A stretch of DNA of 64,000 nt from Balaenoptera acutorostrata (Eukaryota; Chordata; Mammalia; Artiodactyla; Balaenopteridae): positions 62,001 to 126,000 of the forward strand of contig NW_026646047.1 in NCBI RefSeq assembly GCF_949987535.1. Reading direction: 5' to 3'. The first letter of the stretch is position 1. Each line of letters opens with the position of its first letter. This document shows positions 63,878 to 64,000 of this stretch, piece by piece. The translations under genes were made by a program, and so were the position numbers. The notes under the pieces were generated by a model, which saw only the letters and a program-made list of their open reading frames with translations, had not been told where the DNA came from and searched no databases.

Positions 63878-64000
63878 GTGTCTAAACTCTTCTCCATGGC
63901 TGGACCCCCAAATAATATTCCTTTACGTGCTAAGGGGTATCTAGAGAGTGGGATAGGTTTAATAAGTAACCTCACGCTATCGCATACCCTAACCCTAACC
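63878..64000 (+). repeat. Partial right-edge monomer, class S
   Basis: Preceded by TTATTTTCTCC and carrying AAGTAACCTCACGCTATCGCAT, so it belongs to the S family also seen at 59778 and 61852. The window ends 31 bp into the arm; the array continues to the right. Confidence 0.9.

Larger units (their letters stand above)
1..64000 (+). repeat. Telomere-like (CCCTAA) bipartite satellite array, whole window
   Basis: Seen: the motif GTGTCTAAACTCTTCTCC and its close variants recur at 201, 611, 1033, 1461, 1871 and so on to 63878, always on the plus strand, giving 153 full monomers with a mean of about 416 bp. Each has a 212-bp core and an arm of 22-36 degenerate CCCTAA hexamers. Known: TTAGGG is the telomere repeat of vertebrates and many other eukaryotes, and subtelomeres often carry tandem satellites with embedded telomere-like DNA. 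Inferred: subtelomeric or heterochromatic satellite of a eukaryote. No gene, transposon or unique sequence interrupts it. Plus-strand CCCTAA means the TTAGGG strand reads leftwards, so a chromosome end, if polarity is telomeric, would be to the left. Confidence 0.97.

Noticed and set aside
1..64000. CRISPR array
   Set aside because: Repeat units are 410-428 bp with near-identical content throughout; there are no short direct repeats separated by unique spacers.
1..64000. Functional terminal telomere
   Set aside because: The arms are degenerate, of fixed order and interrupted by the core every 200 bp. Telomerase products would be long perfect repeats.
1..64000. Transposon-derived tandem array or rDNA spacer
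   Set aside because: No transposase, reverse transcriptase, terminal inverted repeats, target-site duplications or rRNA sequence was seen. An origin of the core from a mobile element cannot be excluded but is unsupported.

Overview
The window is one uninterrupted, head-to-tail satellite DNA array with no recognisable gene. It holds 153 complete monomers (201-63877) plus a partial monomer at each edge. Each monomer is a bipartite unit: a non-telomeric core of about 212 bp, and a C-rich arm of about 198 bp (22 to 36 hexamers) built from degenerate copies of CCCTAA, the complement of the TTAGGG telomere repeat. Monomer lengths are 410 bp (65 copies), 422 (54), 428 (24), 423 (5), 344 (3), 416 (1) and 404 (1), summing exactly to the 63,677 bp spanned. 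Nothing else (transposon, rRNA, tRNA, CRISPR, unique gene) interrupts the array, and every monomer lies in the same orientation.

Organism: a eukaryote whose telomere repeat is TTAGGG, most plausibly an animal and possibly a vertebrate. The sequence looks like subtelomeric or other heterochromatic satellite, but the species cannot be named from it. TTAGGG also occurs in many fungi and protists and some plants, so the animal assignment is inference. No true terminal telomere (long perfect TTAGGG) and no unique flank is present. If the arms keep telomeric polarity, the chromosome end lies to the left of the window.

Layout: diagnostic substitutions sort monomers into recurring classes, named here S, A, K, K', N, N', T, Q and D, with many mosaics. 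The basic higher-order repeat is S-A-K-N-Q (2,092 bp; 201, 4801, 46822, 50578, and with a 6-bp duplication at 17752). A second common form is S-N'-K'-Q (1,664 bp; 23915, 40588, 45158, 48914). Other blocks are deletions, duplications or mosaics of these. Larger recent duplications are visible: a 3,756-bp nine-monomer unit in 45158-54321, a 3,335-bp step in 29317-35576, a 2,032-bp step in 20683-23914, a 1,273-bp step at 8973/10246 and an 838-bp step at 2293/3131.

The many open frames of 74-126 codons on both strands come from the hexamer repeat, which is stop-free in four of six frames (Leu-Thr, Pro-Asn, Arg-Val and Leu-Gly dipeptides). They are not genes. The most interesting property is that nearly all length change occurs in whole hexamers, so monomer length is 2 modulo 6 in 148 of 153 monomers. 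This points to recombination or slippage inside the telomere-like arms as the engine of array evolution.
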